Of a stretch of DNA of 60,000 nt, positions 1 to 12,530 are shown piece after piece; the stretch's first letter is position 1; each line of letters starts with the position of its first letter. The notes under the pieces were generated by a model. The model searched no databases. It saw only the letters and a program-made list of their open reading frames with translations, and had not been told where the DNA came from. The stretch lies in the NCBI GenBank assembly GCA_950295325.1, contig OX485804.1:14696001-14756000 (forward strand). Direction: 5' to 3'. The position numbers and the translations under genes are program-made. Source of the DNA: Polytrichum commune (Eukaryota > Streptophyta > Polytrichopsida > Polytrichales > Polytrichaceae).

Positions 1-3000
1 CGGTTCGAGTTCCAAAGCATTCTCCACCTCTGTTGGAGCTTCAGCCTCCGCAATGGGTGCCACTTCCTCCTCTTCCGGAACGAATTCCTTCTCCTCCACC
101 AGAGGGGCAGCATCCTCCTCCTTTGTAGCTTCCTCCACCGAGCTCTCCTCAACTGCAGCTTCCGCCTCCACGGGTGCGGCCGCAGCAATCTCTTGCTCTG
201 GTGCAGCTACTGGTGCTTCAATCTCCCTTGCCTTCTCCTCCATAGGTGCAGTTTCTTCTAGGGCACGGCCTTCCTCCTCAACCACAACCGGTGCGCTCTC
301 CACTTCCGGTTCGAGTTCCAAAGCATTCTCCACCTCTGTTGGAGCTTCAGCCTCCGCAATGGGTGCCACTGCCTCCTCTTCGGGAACGAATTCCTTCTCC
401 TTCACCAAAGGGGCAGCCTCCTCTTCCTTTGAACCTTCCTCCACCGGGCTCTCCTCAACTGCAGCTTCCGCCTCCACGGGTGCGGGGGCTGCATTCTCTT
501 GCTCGGCTTCAGGTCCTGGTGCTTCAAACTCCTTCGCCTCCTCCTCCATAAGTGCAGCCTCTTCAAAGGCGGGACCTTCCTCCTCAACCACAACCGGTGC
601 GCTCTCCAATTGACCTTCAACTTCCACGGCCTTCTGCTCCTCCGTTGGAGCCTCAGCCTCCGCAATGGGTGCCGCTGCCTCCTCTTCAGGTACGAATTCC
701 TTCTCCTCCACCAAAGGGGCAGCATCCTCCTCCTTTGAAGCTTCCTCCACCGGGCTCTCCTCATCACCAGCTTCCGCCTCCACGGGTGTGGGGGCAGCAT
801 TCTCTTGCTCGGCTTCCGCAACTGGTGCTTCAATCTCCCTCGCCTCCTCCTCCATAGGTGCAACCTCTTCTAAGGCACGGCCTTCCTCTTCAACCGCATC
901 CGGTGTGCTCTCCACTTCGGGTTCAACTTCCAAAGCATTCTCCTCCTGTGTTGGAGCCTCAGCCTCCGCAATGGGTGCCGCTGTCTCCTCTTCCGAAACG
1001 AATTCCTTCTCCTCCACCAAAGGAGCAGCCTCCTCCTCCTTTGGAGCTTCGTCCACCGGGCTCTCGTCAAATGCAGCTTCCGCCTCTACGGGTGCGGGGG
1101 CAGCAATCTCTTGCTCTGGTTCAGCTACTGGTGCTTGAATCTCCCTAGCCTCCTCCTCCATAGGTGCAGTTTCTTCGAGGGCACAGCCTTCCTCCTCAAC
1201 CACATCCGGTGCGCTTTCCACTTCGGGTTCAACTTCCAAAGCATTCTCCTCTGTTGGAGCCTCAGCCTCCGCAATGGGTGCCGCTACCTCCTCCTCAGGT
1301 ACGAATTCCTTCTCATCCACCGAAGGGGCAGCCTCCGCAATGGGTGCCGCTACCTCCTCCTCAGGTACGAATTCCTTCTCATCCACCGGAGGGGCAGCCT
1401 CCTCCTCCTTTGCAGCTTCCTCCACCGGGCTTTCCTCAACTGCTGTTTCTGCCTCCATGGATGCAGGGGCAGCAATCTCTTGCTCCGGATCAGCTAGTGG
1501 TGCTTCAAGCTCCCTCGCCTCCTCCTGCATAGGTGCAACTTCTTCTAAGGCATGGCCTTCCTCCTCAACCGCAACCAGTGCCCTCTCCACTTCGGGTTCA
1601 ACTTCCATATCATTCTCCTCTGTTGGAGCCTCAGGCTCCACAATGGGTGCCGCTGCCTCCTCTTCCGGAACGAATTCCTTCTCCTCCACCAGAGTGGCAG
1701 CATCCTCCTCCTTGGGAGCTTCCTCCACCAGAGTGGCTGCATCCTCCTCCTTGGGAGCTTCCTCCACCAGAGTGGCTGCATCCTCCTCCTTTGCAGCTTC
1801 CTCCACCGGGCTCTCCTCAACTGCAGCTTCTTCCTCCACAGATTTAGGGGCAGCAATCTCATCCTCGACTTCAGCTACGGGTGCTTCAATTTGCTTTGTT
1901 TCTTCCTCAGTAGGTGCAACCTCCTCCTCTGCATGAGCTCCGACTTCATCCGCAAGCTCCACAACTTGTGCTTCAGGTTCAGCTTCGACGGCCTTCTCCT
2001 CCTCCATTGGAGCCTCGGTCCCTTCGATGGGCAACGCTGCCTCCTCCTCAGAACCCAGTTCCCTTTCCTCCACCAAAGCAGCAGCCTCCTCCTCAGCAAC
2101 CAATTCACTTTCCTCCACCAAAGGGGAAGCCTCCTCTTCCTTTGTACCTTCCTCCATCCGGCTCTCCTCAACTGCAGTGTCCGCCTCCATGGGTGCGGCG
2201 GCAGCAATCTCTTGCTCGGCTTCCGCTACAGGTGCTTCAATGTGCTTCTCCTCCTCCTCGATAGTTACAGGCTCTTCCTCTGCACGGCTTTGCTCCTCAA
2301 CCAAAACTGTTGTGCTCTCCACTTCAGGTTCCACTTCCACGGCCTTCTCCTCCTCCATTGGAGCCTTGGCCTCTTCAATGGGTGCCGCTGCCTCCTCTTC
2401 AGGAACAAGTTCCTTCTCCTCTACCAAAGGGGCAGCCTTCTCCTCCTTTGCAGCTTCCTCCACCGGGCTCTCCTCTACCGCAGCTTCCGCCTCCACGGGT
2501 GCGGGAGCAGCAATCTCTTCTTCGGCTTCAGCTACGGGTGCTTCAATGTGCTTTGCCTCCTCATCGATAATTGCAGCTTCTTCCTCTGCGACCGGTGTGC
2601 TCTCCACTTCAGGTTCAACTTCCACGGCCTTCTCCTCCTCTGTTGGAGCCTCAGACTCTTCAATGGCTGCCGCTGCCTCATCTTCAGGAACCAATTCCTT
2701 TTCCTCCACCGAAGGGCCAGCCTCCTCCGCTTTTGCAGCGTCCTCCACCGGGCTCTCCTCAACTGCAGCATCCTCCTCCGTGGTTGTGGGGGTTGCATTC
2801 TCTTGCTCGGCTTCAGCTACTGGTGCTTCAATCTCCCTCGCCTCCTCCTCCATAGGTGCAACCTCTTCTAAAGCACGGCCTTCCTCCTCAACCGCAACCG
2901 GTGCATTCTCCACTTCGGGTTCAACTTCCAAAGTTTTCTCCTCCTCTGTTGGAGCCTCAGCCTCCGCAATCAGTCCCACTGCCTCCTCTTCAGGTACGAA

Positions 3001-6000
3001 TTCCTTCTCCTCCACCAGAGGGGCAGCATCCTCCTCCTTTGCAGCTTCCTCCACCGGGCTCTCCTCAACTGCAGCTTCCGCCTCCATGGGTGTGGGGGCA
3101 GCAATCTCTTCCTCGGATTCAGCTACGGGTACTTCAATGTCCTTCTCCTCCTCCTCCTCAATAGGCGCAGCATCTTCCTCAGCACAAGCTTGCTCCTCCA
3201 CCGCAACCGGTGCGCTCTGCGTTTCGGGTTCAACTTCCACGGCATTCTCCTCTTCCGTTGGAGCCTCAGTTCTTTCAATGGGTGCCGCTGTCTCCTCAGG
3301 AACGAATTCCCTTTCCTCCACCAAAGGGGCAGCCTCCTCCACCGGGCTCTCCTCCTCCATGGGTGCAGCCTCTTCCTCCGCACGGCCTTCCTCCTCAACT
3401 ACAATGGGTGTGCTTTCCACTTCAGGTTCAACTTCCACGGCCTTCTCCTCCCCTGTTTGCGTCTCAGTCTCTTTAATGGGTGCAGTTGCCTCCTCCTGAG
3501 CAACCAATTCCCTTTCCTCCACCAAAGGGGCAGCCTCTATTTCTTTTGCGGATTCCTCCATCGGGCTCTCCTCAAGTTCAGCTACCCCCTCCGCGGGTGC
3601 GAGGGCGGCAATGTCTTCCTCAGCTCCAGCTCCAGGTGTTTCAATGCCCTTCTCCTCCTCGATAGGTGCAGGCACTTCCTCCGCACCGGCTTCCTCCTCA
3701 GCTACAACGGGTGCACTTTCAACTTCAGGTTCATCTTCCACAGCCTTCTCCTCCTCCACTGGAGCCTCAGTCTCTTCAATGGGTGCCGCTGCCTCTTCCT
3801 CAGGAACGAATTCCGGGTCCTCCACGAAAGGGGCAGCCTTGACTTCCTTTGCGGCTTCCTCCACCGGGCTCTCCTCAACTGCAGCTTCTGCCTCCACGGG
3901 TGCGGGAGCAGCAATCTCTTCCTCGGGTGCTTCAATGGCTTTCTCCTCCTCCTCGATGGGTGCAGCCTCTTCCTCCGCACGGCCTTCCTCCTCAACTACA
4001 ATGGGTGCGCTTTCCACTTCAGGTTCAACTTCCACGGCCTTCTCCTCCCTTGTTTGCGTCTCAGTCTCTTTAATGGGTGCAGCTGCCTCCTCATGAGCAA
4101 CCAATTCCCTTTCCTCCACCAAAGGGGCAGCCTCTGCTTCCTTTGCGGCTTCCTCCATCAGGTTCTCCTCAACATCAGCTCCCGCCTCCACGGGTGCGAG
4201 GGCGGCAATCTCTTCCTTAGCTCCAGCTCCAGGTGCTTCAATGCCCTTCTCCTCCTCGATAGGTGCAGGCACTTCCTCCGCACCGGCTTCCTCCTCAACT
4301 ACAACGGGTGCACTTTCAACTTCAGGTTCAACTTTCACGGCCTTCTCCTCCTCCGTTGGAGCCTCAGTCTCTTCAATGGGTGTTGCTGCCTCTTCCTTAG
4401 GAACGAATTCCCTTTCCTCCACCAAAGGGTCAGCCTCGACTTCCTTTGCAGCTTCCTCCACCAGGCTCTCCTCAACCACAGCTTCCAGCTCCATGGGTGC
4501 GGCGGCAGCAATCTCTTCCTCGGCTTCACCTACAGGTGCTTCAATGTGTTTTTCCTCCTCCTCGATAGTCTCAGGCTCTTCCTCCGCACGGCCTCCCTCC
4601 TCAACCGCCAACGGTGTGCTCTCCACTTCAGTTTCAACTTTCATGGCCTTCTCCTCCTCCGTTGGACCCTCAGTCTCTTCAATGGGTGCCGCTGGCTCTA
4701 CCTCAGGAACGAACTCCCTCTCCTCCACCGAAGGGGCAGCCTCCTCTTCCTTTGCGGCTTCCTCCACCGGGCTCTCCTCAACTGCAGCCTCTGCCTCCAC
4801 GGGTGTGAGAACACCAACCTCATTGTTTGCTTCAGTTACGGGGGCTTCAATGTCCTTCTCCTCCTCGATAGGTCCAGCCTCTTCTAAGCCAGGGTCTTCC
4901 TCCTCAAACGCAACCAATGTGCTCTCCACTTCGGGTTCAACTTCCACGGCCTTGTCCTCCTCTGTTGGAGCCTCAGTCTCTTCAATGGGTGCCGCTGCCT
5001 CCTCTTCAGGAACAAATTCCCGCTCCTCCACCAAACCAGCAGCCTCCTCTTCCTTTGCGGCTTCCTCCACCAGGCTCTCCTCAGCTAGACCATCCGCCTC
5101 CATGGGTGCAGGGGATGCGATGTCTTCCTTGGCTTCAGCTATGGGTGCTTCAGTGTCCTTCTGCCCCTCCTCCACAGGTGCGGCCTCTTCCTCGGCACAG
5201 CCTTCCTCCTCCTCAGCAACCGGCGCAACCTCCACTACAGGTTCAACTTCCACAGCCTTCTCCTCCTCCATTGAAGCCTCAGTCTCTTCAATGGGTGCCG
5301 CGGCCTCCTCCTCAGGAACGAATTCCCTCTCCTCCACCATTGGTGTAGCCTCATCTTCCTTTCCTTCCTCCTCCTCAGCAACCGGCGCAACCTCCACTAC
5401 AGGTTCAACTTCCACAGCCTTCTCCTCCTCCATTGAAGCCTCAGTCTCTTCAATGGGTGCCGCGGCCTCCTCCTCAGGAACAAATTCCCTCTCCTCCACC
5501 ATTGGTGTAGCCTCATCTTCCTTTCCGGCTTCCTCCACCGTGCTCTCCTCAACTGCAGCTTCAGCTTCCACAGGTGCAGCAATCTCTTCCTCGGCTTCAG
5601 GTATGGGTGCTTCAACGTCCTTCTCCTCCTCCTTGATAGGTGCGGCCTCTTCCTCCACAAGGGCTCCCTCCTCCACCGTAACCGGTGCAATCTCCGCTTC
5701 CAGTTCAGCTTCCACAGCAGTCTCCTTCTCCGTTAGAGAGTCAGTCTCGTCAATGGGTGCCGCTACCTCCTCTTCATGAACGAAATCCTTCTCCTCCACC
5801 AAAGGGGCAGCCTCTTTCTCCTTTGCGGCTTCCTCCACCGGGCTCTCCTCAACTGCAGCCTCCGCCTCCACGGGTGCAGGAGCAGCAATCGCTTCCTCCG
5901 CTCCAGATTCGGGTGCTTCAATGTCCTTCTTCTCCTCCTCCTCAGTAGGTGCCGCATCTTCCTCAACACCTGCTTCCTCATTCACCACAACCGGTGCGCT

Positions 6001-9000
6001 CTCTGCTTCGGGTTCAACTTGAACATCCTCCTCCACCTCTGTTGGAGCCTCAGTCTCTTTAATGGGTGCCGCTGCCTCCTCCTGCAGAACGAATTCCCTT
6101 TCTTCCACCAAAGGGGCAGCCTCTTCCTCTTCCTTTGGGGCTTCCTCCACCGGGTTCTCCTCAACTGAAGCCTCCGCCTCCACAGCTGCGGGGGCAGCAA
6201 TCTCTTGCTCGGCTTCAGCTACAGGAGCTTTGATGTCCTTCTCCTCCTCGATAGGTGCAGCCTCTTCCTCCACGTTAGCTTCGTCCTGAACCACAACTGG
6301 TGCAACCTCCGCTTCGCGTTCATCTGCGGCCTTCTCCTCCTCAGGTGGAGCCTCAGCCTCTTCAATGGGTTCCCCTGCCTCTTCTTGCGGAACTGATTCG
6401 CTCTCCTCCACCAAAGGGGCAGGCTCCTCTTCCTTTGTGGCTTCCTCCACCGGGGTCTCCTCAACTGCAGCCTCCGCTTCCACGGGTGCAGCATTAGCAG
6501 TCTCTTCCTCGGCTACAGATATGGGTCCTTCAATGTCCTTCTGCTCCTCTTCAACAGGTGCAGCCTCTTCCACCCCATGGCCTTCCACCTCCTCCTCCTG
6601 AACCGCTGCAGCATCCACTTCGGGTTCGACATCCACTGCCTTCTCCTCCTCCCTTGGAGCATCAGTGTCTTCAATCCTTGCCGCTGCGTCATCTTCAGGA
6701 ACGGATTCCTTTTCCTCCACAAATGGCGCAGCCTCCTCTTCCCTTGTAGCTTCCTCCACCGTGCTCTCCTCAACTGCAGCTTCAGCTTCCACAGGTCCCC
6801 GGGCAGCAATCTCTTCCTCGGCTTCAGGTATGGGTGCTTCAACGTCCTTCTCCTCCTCCTCGATAGGTGCGGCCTCTTCCTCCGCAAGGGCTTCCTCCTC
6901 CACTGTAACCGGTGCAATCTCCGCTTTCAGTTCAGCTTCCACAGCAATCTCCTCCGTTAGAGAGTCAGTCTCTTCAATGGGTGCCGCTGTCTCCTCATCA
7001 GGAACTAATTCCCTCTCCTCCACCAAAGGGGCAGCCTCCTCCTCCTTTGCGGCTTCCTCCACCAGGCTCTCCTCAACTCCAACCTCCGCCTCCACGGGTG
7101 CAGGAGCAGCAATCTCTTCCTCAGCTTCAGCTACGGGTCCTTCAATGTCCTTCTCCTCCTCCTCCTCAATAGGCGCAGCATCTTCCTCAGCACAAGCTTG
7201 CTCCTCCACCGCAACCGGTGCGCTCTCCGTTTCGGGTTCAACTTCCACGGCATTCTCCTCTTCCGTTGGAGCCTCAGTCCTTTCAATGGGTGCCGCTGTC
7301 TCCTCAGGAACGAATTCCCTTTCCTCCACCAAAGGGGCAGCCTCCTCCACCGGGCTCTCCTCAACTGCAGCTTCCACCTCCATGGGTGTGAGGGCAGCAA
7401 TTTCTTTCTTGGATTCAGCTACATGTGCTTCAATGTGCTTCTCCTCCTCCTCGATAGGTGCTGCGTCTTCCTCAACACGGCCTTCCTCCTCGACCGCAAC
7501 CGGTGCAACATCCGCTTCGGGTTCAACTTCCACGGCCTTCTCCGCCTCCGTTGGAACCTCAGTATCTTCAATGGGCGCCGCTACCTCATCTTCAGGAACA
7601 AATTCCTTCTCCTCCACCAAAGGGGCAGCCTCATCTTCCTTTGCGGCCTCCTCGACCGGGTTCTCCTCAACTGCAGCCTCCACCTCCACAGGTGCCGCAT
7701 TAGCAATCTCTTCCTCGGCTACAGCTACGGGTCCTTCAATGTCCTTCTCCTCCTCCTTGACAGGCGCAGCATCTTCCTCAGCACGGGCTTCTTCCTCCAC
7801 TGCAACCGGTGCGCTCTCCGCTTCGGGTTCAACATCCACAGCCTTCTCCTCCTCCATTGGAACCGCAGTCTCTTCAATGGGTGCCGCTGCCTCCTCTCCA
7901 GGAACTAATTTCCTCTCCTCCATCAAAGGTGCAGCCTCCTCCTCCTTTGCGCTTTCTTCCACTGGGCTCTCCTCAACTCCAACCTCCGCCTCCACGGGTG
8001 ACGCATTAGCAATCTCTTCCTCGGCTACAGCTACGGGTCCTTCAATGTCCTCCTCCTCCTCCTTGACAGGCGCAGCATCTTCCTCAGCATGGGCTTCGTC
8101 CTCCACTGCAACCGGTGCGCTCTCTGCTTCGGGTTCAACATCCACAGCCTTCTCCTCCTCCATTGGAGCCGCAGTCTCTTCAATGCGTGCCGCTGCCTCC
8201 TCTTCAGGAACTAATTTCCTCTCCTCCATCAAAGGTGCAGCCTCCTCCTCCTTTGCGCCCTCTTCCACTGGGCTCTCCTGAACTGCAGCCTCCGCCTCCA
8301 CGGGTGCAGGAGCAGCAATCTCTTCCTTGGCTCCAGATACAGGTGCTTCAATGTCCTTCTCCTCCTCCTCCAAAGGTCCAGCCTCCTCCTCCGTATAGCG
8401 TTTGTCCTCCACCGCAACTGATGCAACCTCCGCTTCAGGTTCAACATCCACAGCCTTCGACTCTTCCGCTGGAGCCCCAATGTCTTCAATTGTTGCCGCT
8501 GCCTCCTCTTCAGGAACGAATTCCTTCTCTTGCACCAAAGGGGCAACCTCCTTTTCCTTCGCGGCTTCCTCCACCGGGCTCTCCTCAACTGCAGCTTCCG
8601 CCTCCACAGGTGCAGGGGCAGCAGTCTCTTCCTCGGCTTCAGCTACGGGTGCTTCAATGTCCTTCTCCTCCTCGATAGGTGCAGACACTTCCTCCCCACG
8701 GGCTTCCTCCTCAACTGCAACATGTGCAACCTTCGTTTCCGGTTCAGCTTCCACGGCCTTCTCCTCCTCCGTTGAAGGCTCAGTCTCTTCAATGGCAGCC
8801 GCTACCTCCTCTTCAGGAACGAATTCCCTCTCCTCCATCAAAGGGGCAGCCTCTTCTTCCTTTGCAGTTTCCTCCACCGGTCTCTCCTCAACTGCAGCTT
8901 CCCCCTCCACGGGTGTGCGGGTAGCAATCTCTTCCTCGGCTTCAGCTACAGGTGCTTCAATGTTCTTCTCCTCCTCGATAGCTGCAGCCTCTTTCTCTGC

Positions 9001-11813
9001 ACCGGCTTCCTCCACAACCACAACAGGTGAGCTCTCAACTTCGGGTTCAACTTCCATGGCATTCTCCTCCTCTGTTGGAGCCTCAGGCTCTTCAATGGGT
9101 GCGACTGTCTCCTCTTCGGGAACTAATTCCCTCTCCTCCACCAAAGGGGTGGCCTCTTCCTTTGCGGCTTCCTCTACTGGGCTCTCCTCAACTGCAGCCT
9201 CCACCTCTACGAGTGCGGGAGCAGCAATCTCTTCCTCAGCTTCAGCTACGGGTGCTTCAATGTGCTTCTCCTCCTCGGTAGGTGCAGCCTCTTCCTCTGC
9301 ACGGGCTTCACCCTCCACCGCAGCCGGTGCAACCTCCACTTCTGGTTCAGCTTCCACAGCCTTCTCCTCCTCCGTTGGAGCCTCAGTCCCTTCAATGGGT
9401 GACGCTGCCTCCTCCTGCAGAACAAATTCCCTCTCTTCCACCAAAGAGGCAGCCTCTTCCTCCTTTGCGGCTTCCTCAACCGGGCTGTCCTTAACTGCAC
9501 CCTCTGACTCCACGGGTGTAGGAGCAGCAATCTCTTCCTCGGCTTCAGATACAGGGACTTCAATGTGTTTCTCCTCCTCCTCGATAGGTCCAGCATTTAC
9601 CTCTGCACGGACTTCCTTCTCCACCACAACAGGTGCAACCTCCGCTTCCGGTTCAGCTTCCACGGCATTCTCCGCCTCCGTTGGAGAGTCAGTCTCTTCA
9701 ATGGGTGCCGCTGTCTCCTCAGGAACAAATTCCTTCGCCTCCACCAAAGGGGCAGCCTCGTATTCCTTTGCGGCTTCCTCCACCGGGCTCTCCTCAAGTG
9801 TAGCCTCTGCCTCCACGGGTGCAGGAGTAGCAATCTCTTCCTTGGCTAAAGATACAGGTGCTTCAATGTCCTTGTGCTCCTCCTCGATAGGTGCAGCCTC
9901 TTCCTCCACATGGGCTTGCTCGTCAACCGCAACCGGTGCAACCTCCTCTACGGGTTCAACTTTCACGACCTTCTCCTCCATTGAAGGCTGAGTCTCTTCA
10001 ATGGGTGACCCTGCCTCCTCCTCAGCAGGGAATTCCTTCTCCTCCACCAAAGGGGAAGCCTTGTCTTGCTTTGCAGCGTCCTCCACCAGGCTCTCCTCAA
10101 CTGGAGCCTCCCCTTCCTGTGGGGCTTCGTCCACCAGGCTCTCCCCAAATGCAGCCTTTGCCTGTACGGGTGTGCTAGCACCAACATCCTCCTCTGATTC
10201 AGCTACGGGTGTGCTAGCACCCTTCTCCTCCTCTGTTGGAGAGTCAGTCTCTTTAACGGGTGCTGCTGCCTCCTCCTCAGGAATGAATTCCTCCTCCTCC
10301 ACAGAAGGGGCAGGCTCCTTTTCCTTTGCGGCTTCAATCGGGCTCTCCTCAACTGCAGTCTCCGCCTCCATGGTTGCAGGGGCACCAACCTCCTCCTCGG
10401 CTTCAGCTACGGGTGCTTCAATGTGCTTCTCCTCCTCCTTGATAAGTGCAGCATCTTCTACCAGTGGGAGCTTGTCTACGCTTTCAATGTCTACGGCCTT
10501 CTCCTCCATCAGAGGCTTGACTTCTTCAATGGGTGCCACTGAAGGCTCCTCTTGTGCAACAAATTCCCTCTTCTCGACCAAAGGGGCAGCCTCAGCTTCG
10601 ATCACCGCTTCCTCCACTGGGCTCTCCTGAACTGCAGCCTCCGCCTCCACGGGTGTAGGAGCACCAACCTCCTCCTCCGCTTCGTGTACAGGGGCTTCAA
10701 CATCCGTCTCCCCCTCCTCGATTGTTTTAGCCACCTCCACCGCAGCCGGTGCAACGTCCGCTTTGGGTTCAACTCCTCCAGCCTGGGCCTGCTGAGTGGA
10801 TGTTGCAGGAGTTTCTGTTAAATGTGAGGATGTTTCAGGGGTGGGGAGTTTGTTGGCACTTATGGGGACCGGTTTGTCTAAGTGAAGGGTATGATCTTCA
10901 TTCGCCACCTCACTTTCCAGCTTTCTTTTCCATGATCTCCAAACGTCATTGGTAGTTGTATTTCTTGTAACATGCTGCTCATCTGATTGTTTTGAACCCT
11001 CCAGTGATGTTGGTGCTTCCTGTTCATCTTCTGGGGTAGGCTCTGTCCCTCTGTTATTAATCAGTAGTGTGGGCTCTTTGACATCCACTTGTGCTGTGTC
11101 CTGAGGAGGTAAACTGGGTGGGTGGGAGGGTGGAGATAATACTTCGATGGCTTTGTCATGCAACGTGGTCTCCTTCGGATGAGTTTCCACAATCAAAGTG
11201 GCAGGCACTTCAGACTCCTCCACTTGCACCTTAATGTCGGTTTCCTGCCCAATTGGAGTTTCATGTTCCAATGCTTGAATTGGAATACCTCTTTCAACAG
11301 CTTTGGATGTGGAACAAACGGTTTCTGCAACTTTGGGTGGTGCCACATCCTGCTTTGCTTGCTTCTCCGTATAGCTCTCCTTCGAAATTTGAGTCTTGGA
11401 CTCCAAAGCTGGCAGTGGCATGTTTGCAGTAACTGTTCCGGACTTGTTGACCGACTCTTTAAGAGTTTTATCAACCGATGCAGGTCCTGGCATGTTCGCG
11501 ACTTTGGATGGCTCCCTACTCCCACGCAGTAGGGACGGTCTCGAGTTTTCTTGCTCCATCTTCTTGGTATCCTTGTCAGCCCCGAGAACGTCCTGTGCTG
11601 GTGTTTTTATAGCTGAATTGGTAGGTTCCTGGTTGTCATCACTGGTTTTCTGGAAAACGTTTGAGTCTTCCTTGTCTACTTGGTTGGACGTGTCATATGC
11701 CATTACTGCAAATAAAGGCAATGCTCTCCCGCTAACTTCAGTGCTTTCCGCTGCTTGTGAAATACTCTTTGGGTCACGTTGAGATTTTTCTCCCCCTGTG
11801 TTCACATTATCCA
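1..11813 (-). CDS. Giant acidic Glu/Ala/Pro/Val repeat protein, main exon (exon 3), 3' end beyond the window
   Basis: On the minus strand this exon has no stop codon from 11813 to position 1 (about 3900 codons). The first ~350 residues are non-repetitive, polar and disorder-like. The rest consists of about 38 diverged ~100-residue units. Recurrent cores are EFVPEEEAAAPIEE, EEKAVEVEPEVES, AAVEESPVEEAAKEEEAAPL and APVAEAEEEIAAPAPVEAEA. Cys is nearly absent, and I see no membrane segment or catalytic motif. Coding support: landmark spacings (306, 306, 306, 303, 66 bp) are multiples of three, and differences between copies fall mostly at third positions of this frame, for example Pro CCG/CCC/CCT in FVPEE. 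Exon 2 ends in phase 1, and the acceptor TAG before 11813 restores frame; a second phase-compatible acceptor (CAG) would start the exon at 11795. It is probably a disordered, perhaps elastic or scaffold-like protein. The function is unknown and the family is not recognised. Confidence 0.75.
1265..1396 (-). repeat. Recent 66-bp (22-codon) tandem duplication inside the repeat exon
   Basis: Positions 1265-1330 and 1331-1396 are nearly identical, differing by a base near the cgaagggg/cggagggg site. The frame is preserved. Confidence 0.9.
1688..1804 (-). repeat. Recent 39-bp (13-codon) tandem triplication
   Basis: Three units begin with accagagtgg at 1688, 1727 and 1766. The first two differ by one base (cagca/ctgca); the third diverges at ttgggag/tttgcag. 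The frame is preserved. Confidence 0.9.
3133..3352 (-). repeat. 220-bp segment almost identical to 7141-7360
   Basis: Positions 3133-3352 match 7141-7360 at a constant offset of 4008 bp (1336 codons). I count only about two mismatches, near 3212 and 3269, whereas typical neighbouring units differ much more. This suggests a recent long-range duplication or gene conversion. Confidence 0.85.
3361..4357 (-). repeat. 597-bp higher-order repeat (two-unit block duplicated)
   Basis: Sequence from 3361 onward repeats from 3958 with a constant 597-bp offset. Examples are gggtgcagcctcttcc at 3361/3958 and gataggtgcagg at 3661/4258. The block spans about two ~300-bp units, so an array of dimers was duplicated in frame. 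Confidence 0.8.
5201..5524 (-). repeat. Recent 162-bp (54-codon) tandem duplication
   Basis: Positions 5201-5362 and 5363-5524 are almost identical, differing at about one base (acgaattcc/acaaattcc). The frame is preserved. Confidence 0.9.
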
Positions 11814-12148
11814 CTACGTTAAGCTAGAAATACAAGCCGGTCACTGAAAATTTATAAGACATGAAGTGGGTGAGATCTCAAGGATTCAAAAGACACATGT
11901 GGATACTCTATCCTAGTTTATCGCAGTGTTTATCGTAATTGACTCCAGATACGACTTTGCACGCTGGGTCCTATACCATGAAAGCATTAGACTGTCCTCG
12001 GCTATCTGACATACTGATTAGAATTCACTGCTGCAATGCTTCTTGCTTCATACATTGAAGCAATGAATTCAAATCATGAGCATGGGAAGAGTATTCTAAT
12101 ATACATTCACAACAAGTGTTGAGGATGTGTGCAAAACGGGAGCATTAC
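11814..12148 (-). other. Intron 2 of the giant repeat gene
   Basis: A GTAATG donor lies directly below 12149 and a TAG acceptor directly above 11813. The sequence is AT-rich with several stops in all minus frames. I see nothing else in it. Confidence 0.5.
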
Positions 12149-12530
12149 CTGGAGCAACCATATGAACACTAGTGTCCCCCGTCAGAGCCTTTGTTTCAAG
12201 GTTTGAAACAGTGGACATGTCTCCAAGAAACACAGGTTCCTTGTTGGCAGCTTTTGCGACAGGGATTGATGTGACCTCCATTTCTTGCTCATCTTCAGAA
12301 ATTTTTGGCTCTTGCTTTGCACTAGATGGCAATGCAACTTGGCTTGGGGCTACTCGCGTTTGTTGCTTTGTAGCACTCCCATTCTGCATTTTAGAGGCTG
12401 GCGATGCAGACAAAAGGTGACGCTGAGACTCGGACTCTTCCTCAGGCTGATCAAATATGACATCTGTGTCAATGTCATCGTCCTCCTCCTTCAAACGATC
12501 TTTTTCTGTAGACTGCGATGCCTCCTCCCT
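12149..12530 (-). CDS. Giant acidic repeat protein, exon 2
   Basis: The exon is 382 nt with one long open frame. It is acidic at the start (REEASQSTEKDRLKEEDDD) and Ser/Gln/Lys-rich afterwards. The acceptor is a CAG just above 12530. The donor is CAG|GTAATG at 12149/12148, leaving phase 1. Exon 1 ends in phase 0 and this exon starts in phase 0, so the join is in frame. The composition is polar and low in hydrophobics, consistent with a disordered N-terminal region. No known domain was recognised. If the donor were ignored, the frame would stop at 12096 without reaching the repeat exon, so splicing is needed. Confidence 0.6.

Larger units (their letters stand above)
1..10770 (-). repeat. About 38 in-frame copies of a ~100-aa (~300-bp) coding repeat
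   Basis: The EcoRI-like string gaattc (Glu-Phe in the minus frame) or its variants recurs at about 82, 388, 694, 1000, 1303, 1369 and onward to about 10560, with an average step near 300 bp. Unit length varies by whole codons. Neighbouring units are not always the closest relatives, which points to repeated unequal exchange. The DNA is strongly purine-rich on the minus strand and clearly GC-richer than the rest of the window. Confidence 0.9.

Noticed and set aside
402-9833. Minus-strand Arg-rich frames (RRRRLPLWWRR type)
   Set aside because: They are short out-of-frame readings of the GAG/GAA repeat on the same strand and are interrupted in every unit.
53-10630. Long plus-strand Ser/Ala/Thr-rich and Leu/Phe/Cys-rich reading frames
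   Set aside because: They are broken by stops every 0.5-1.7 kb, while the minus Glu-rich frame is open over the whole 11.8 kb, has synonymous-type variation between copies and joins two upstream exons in phase.
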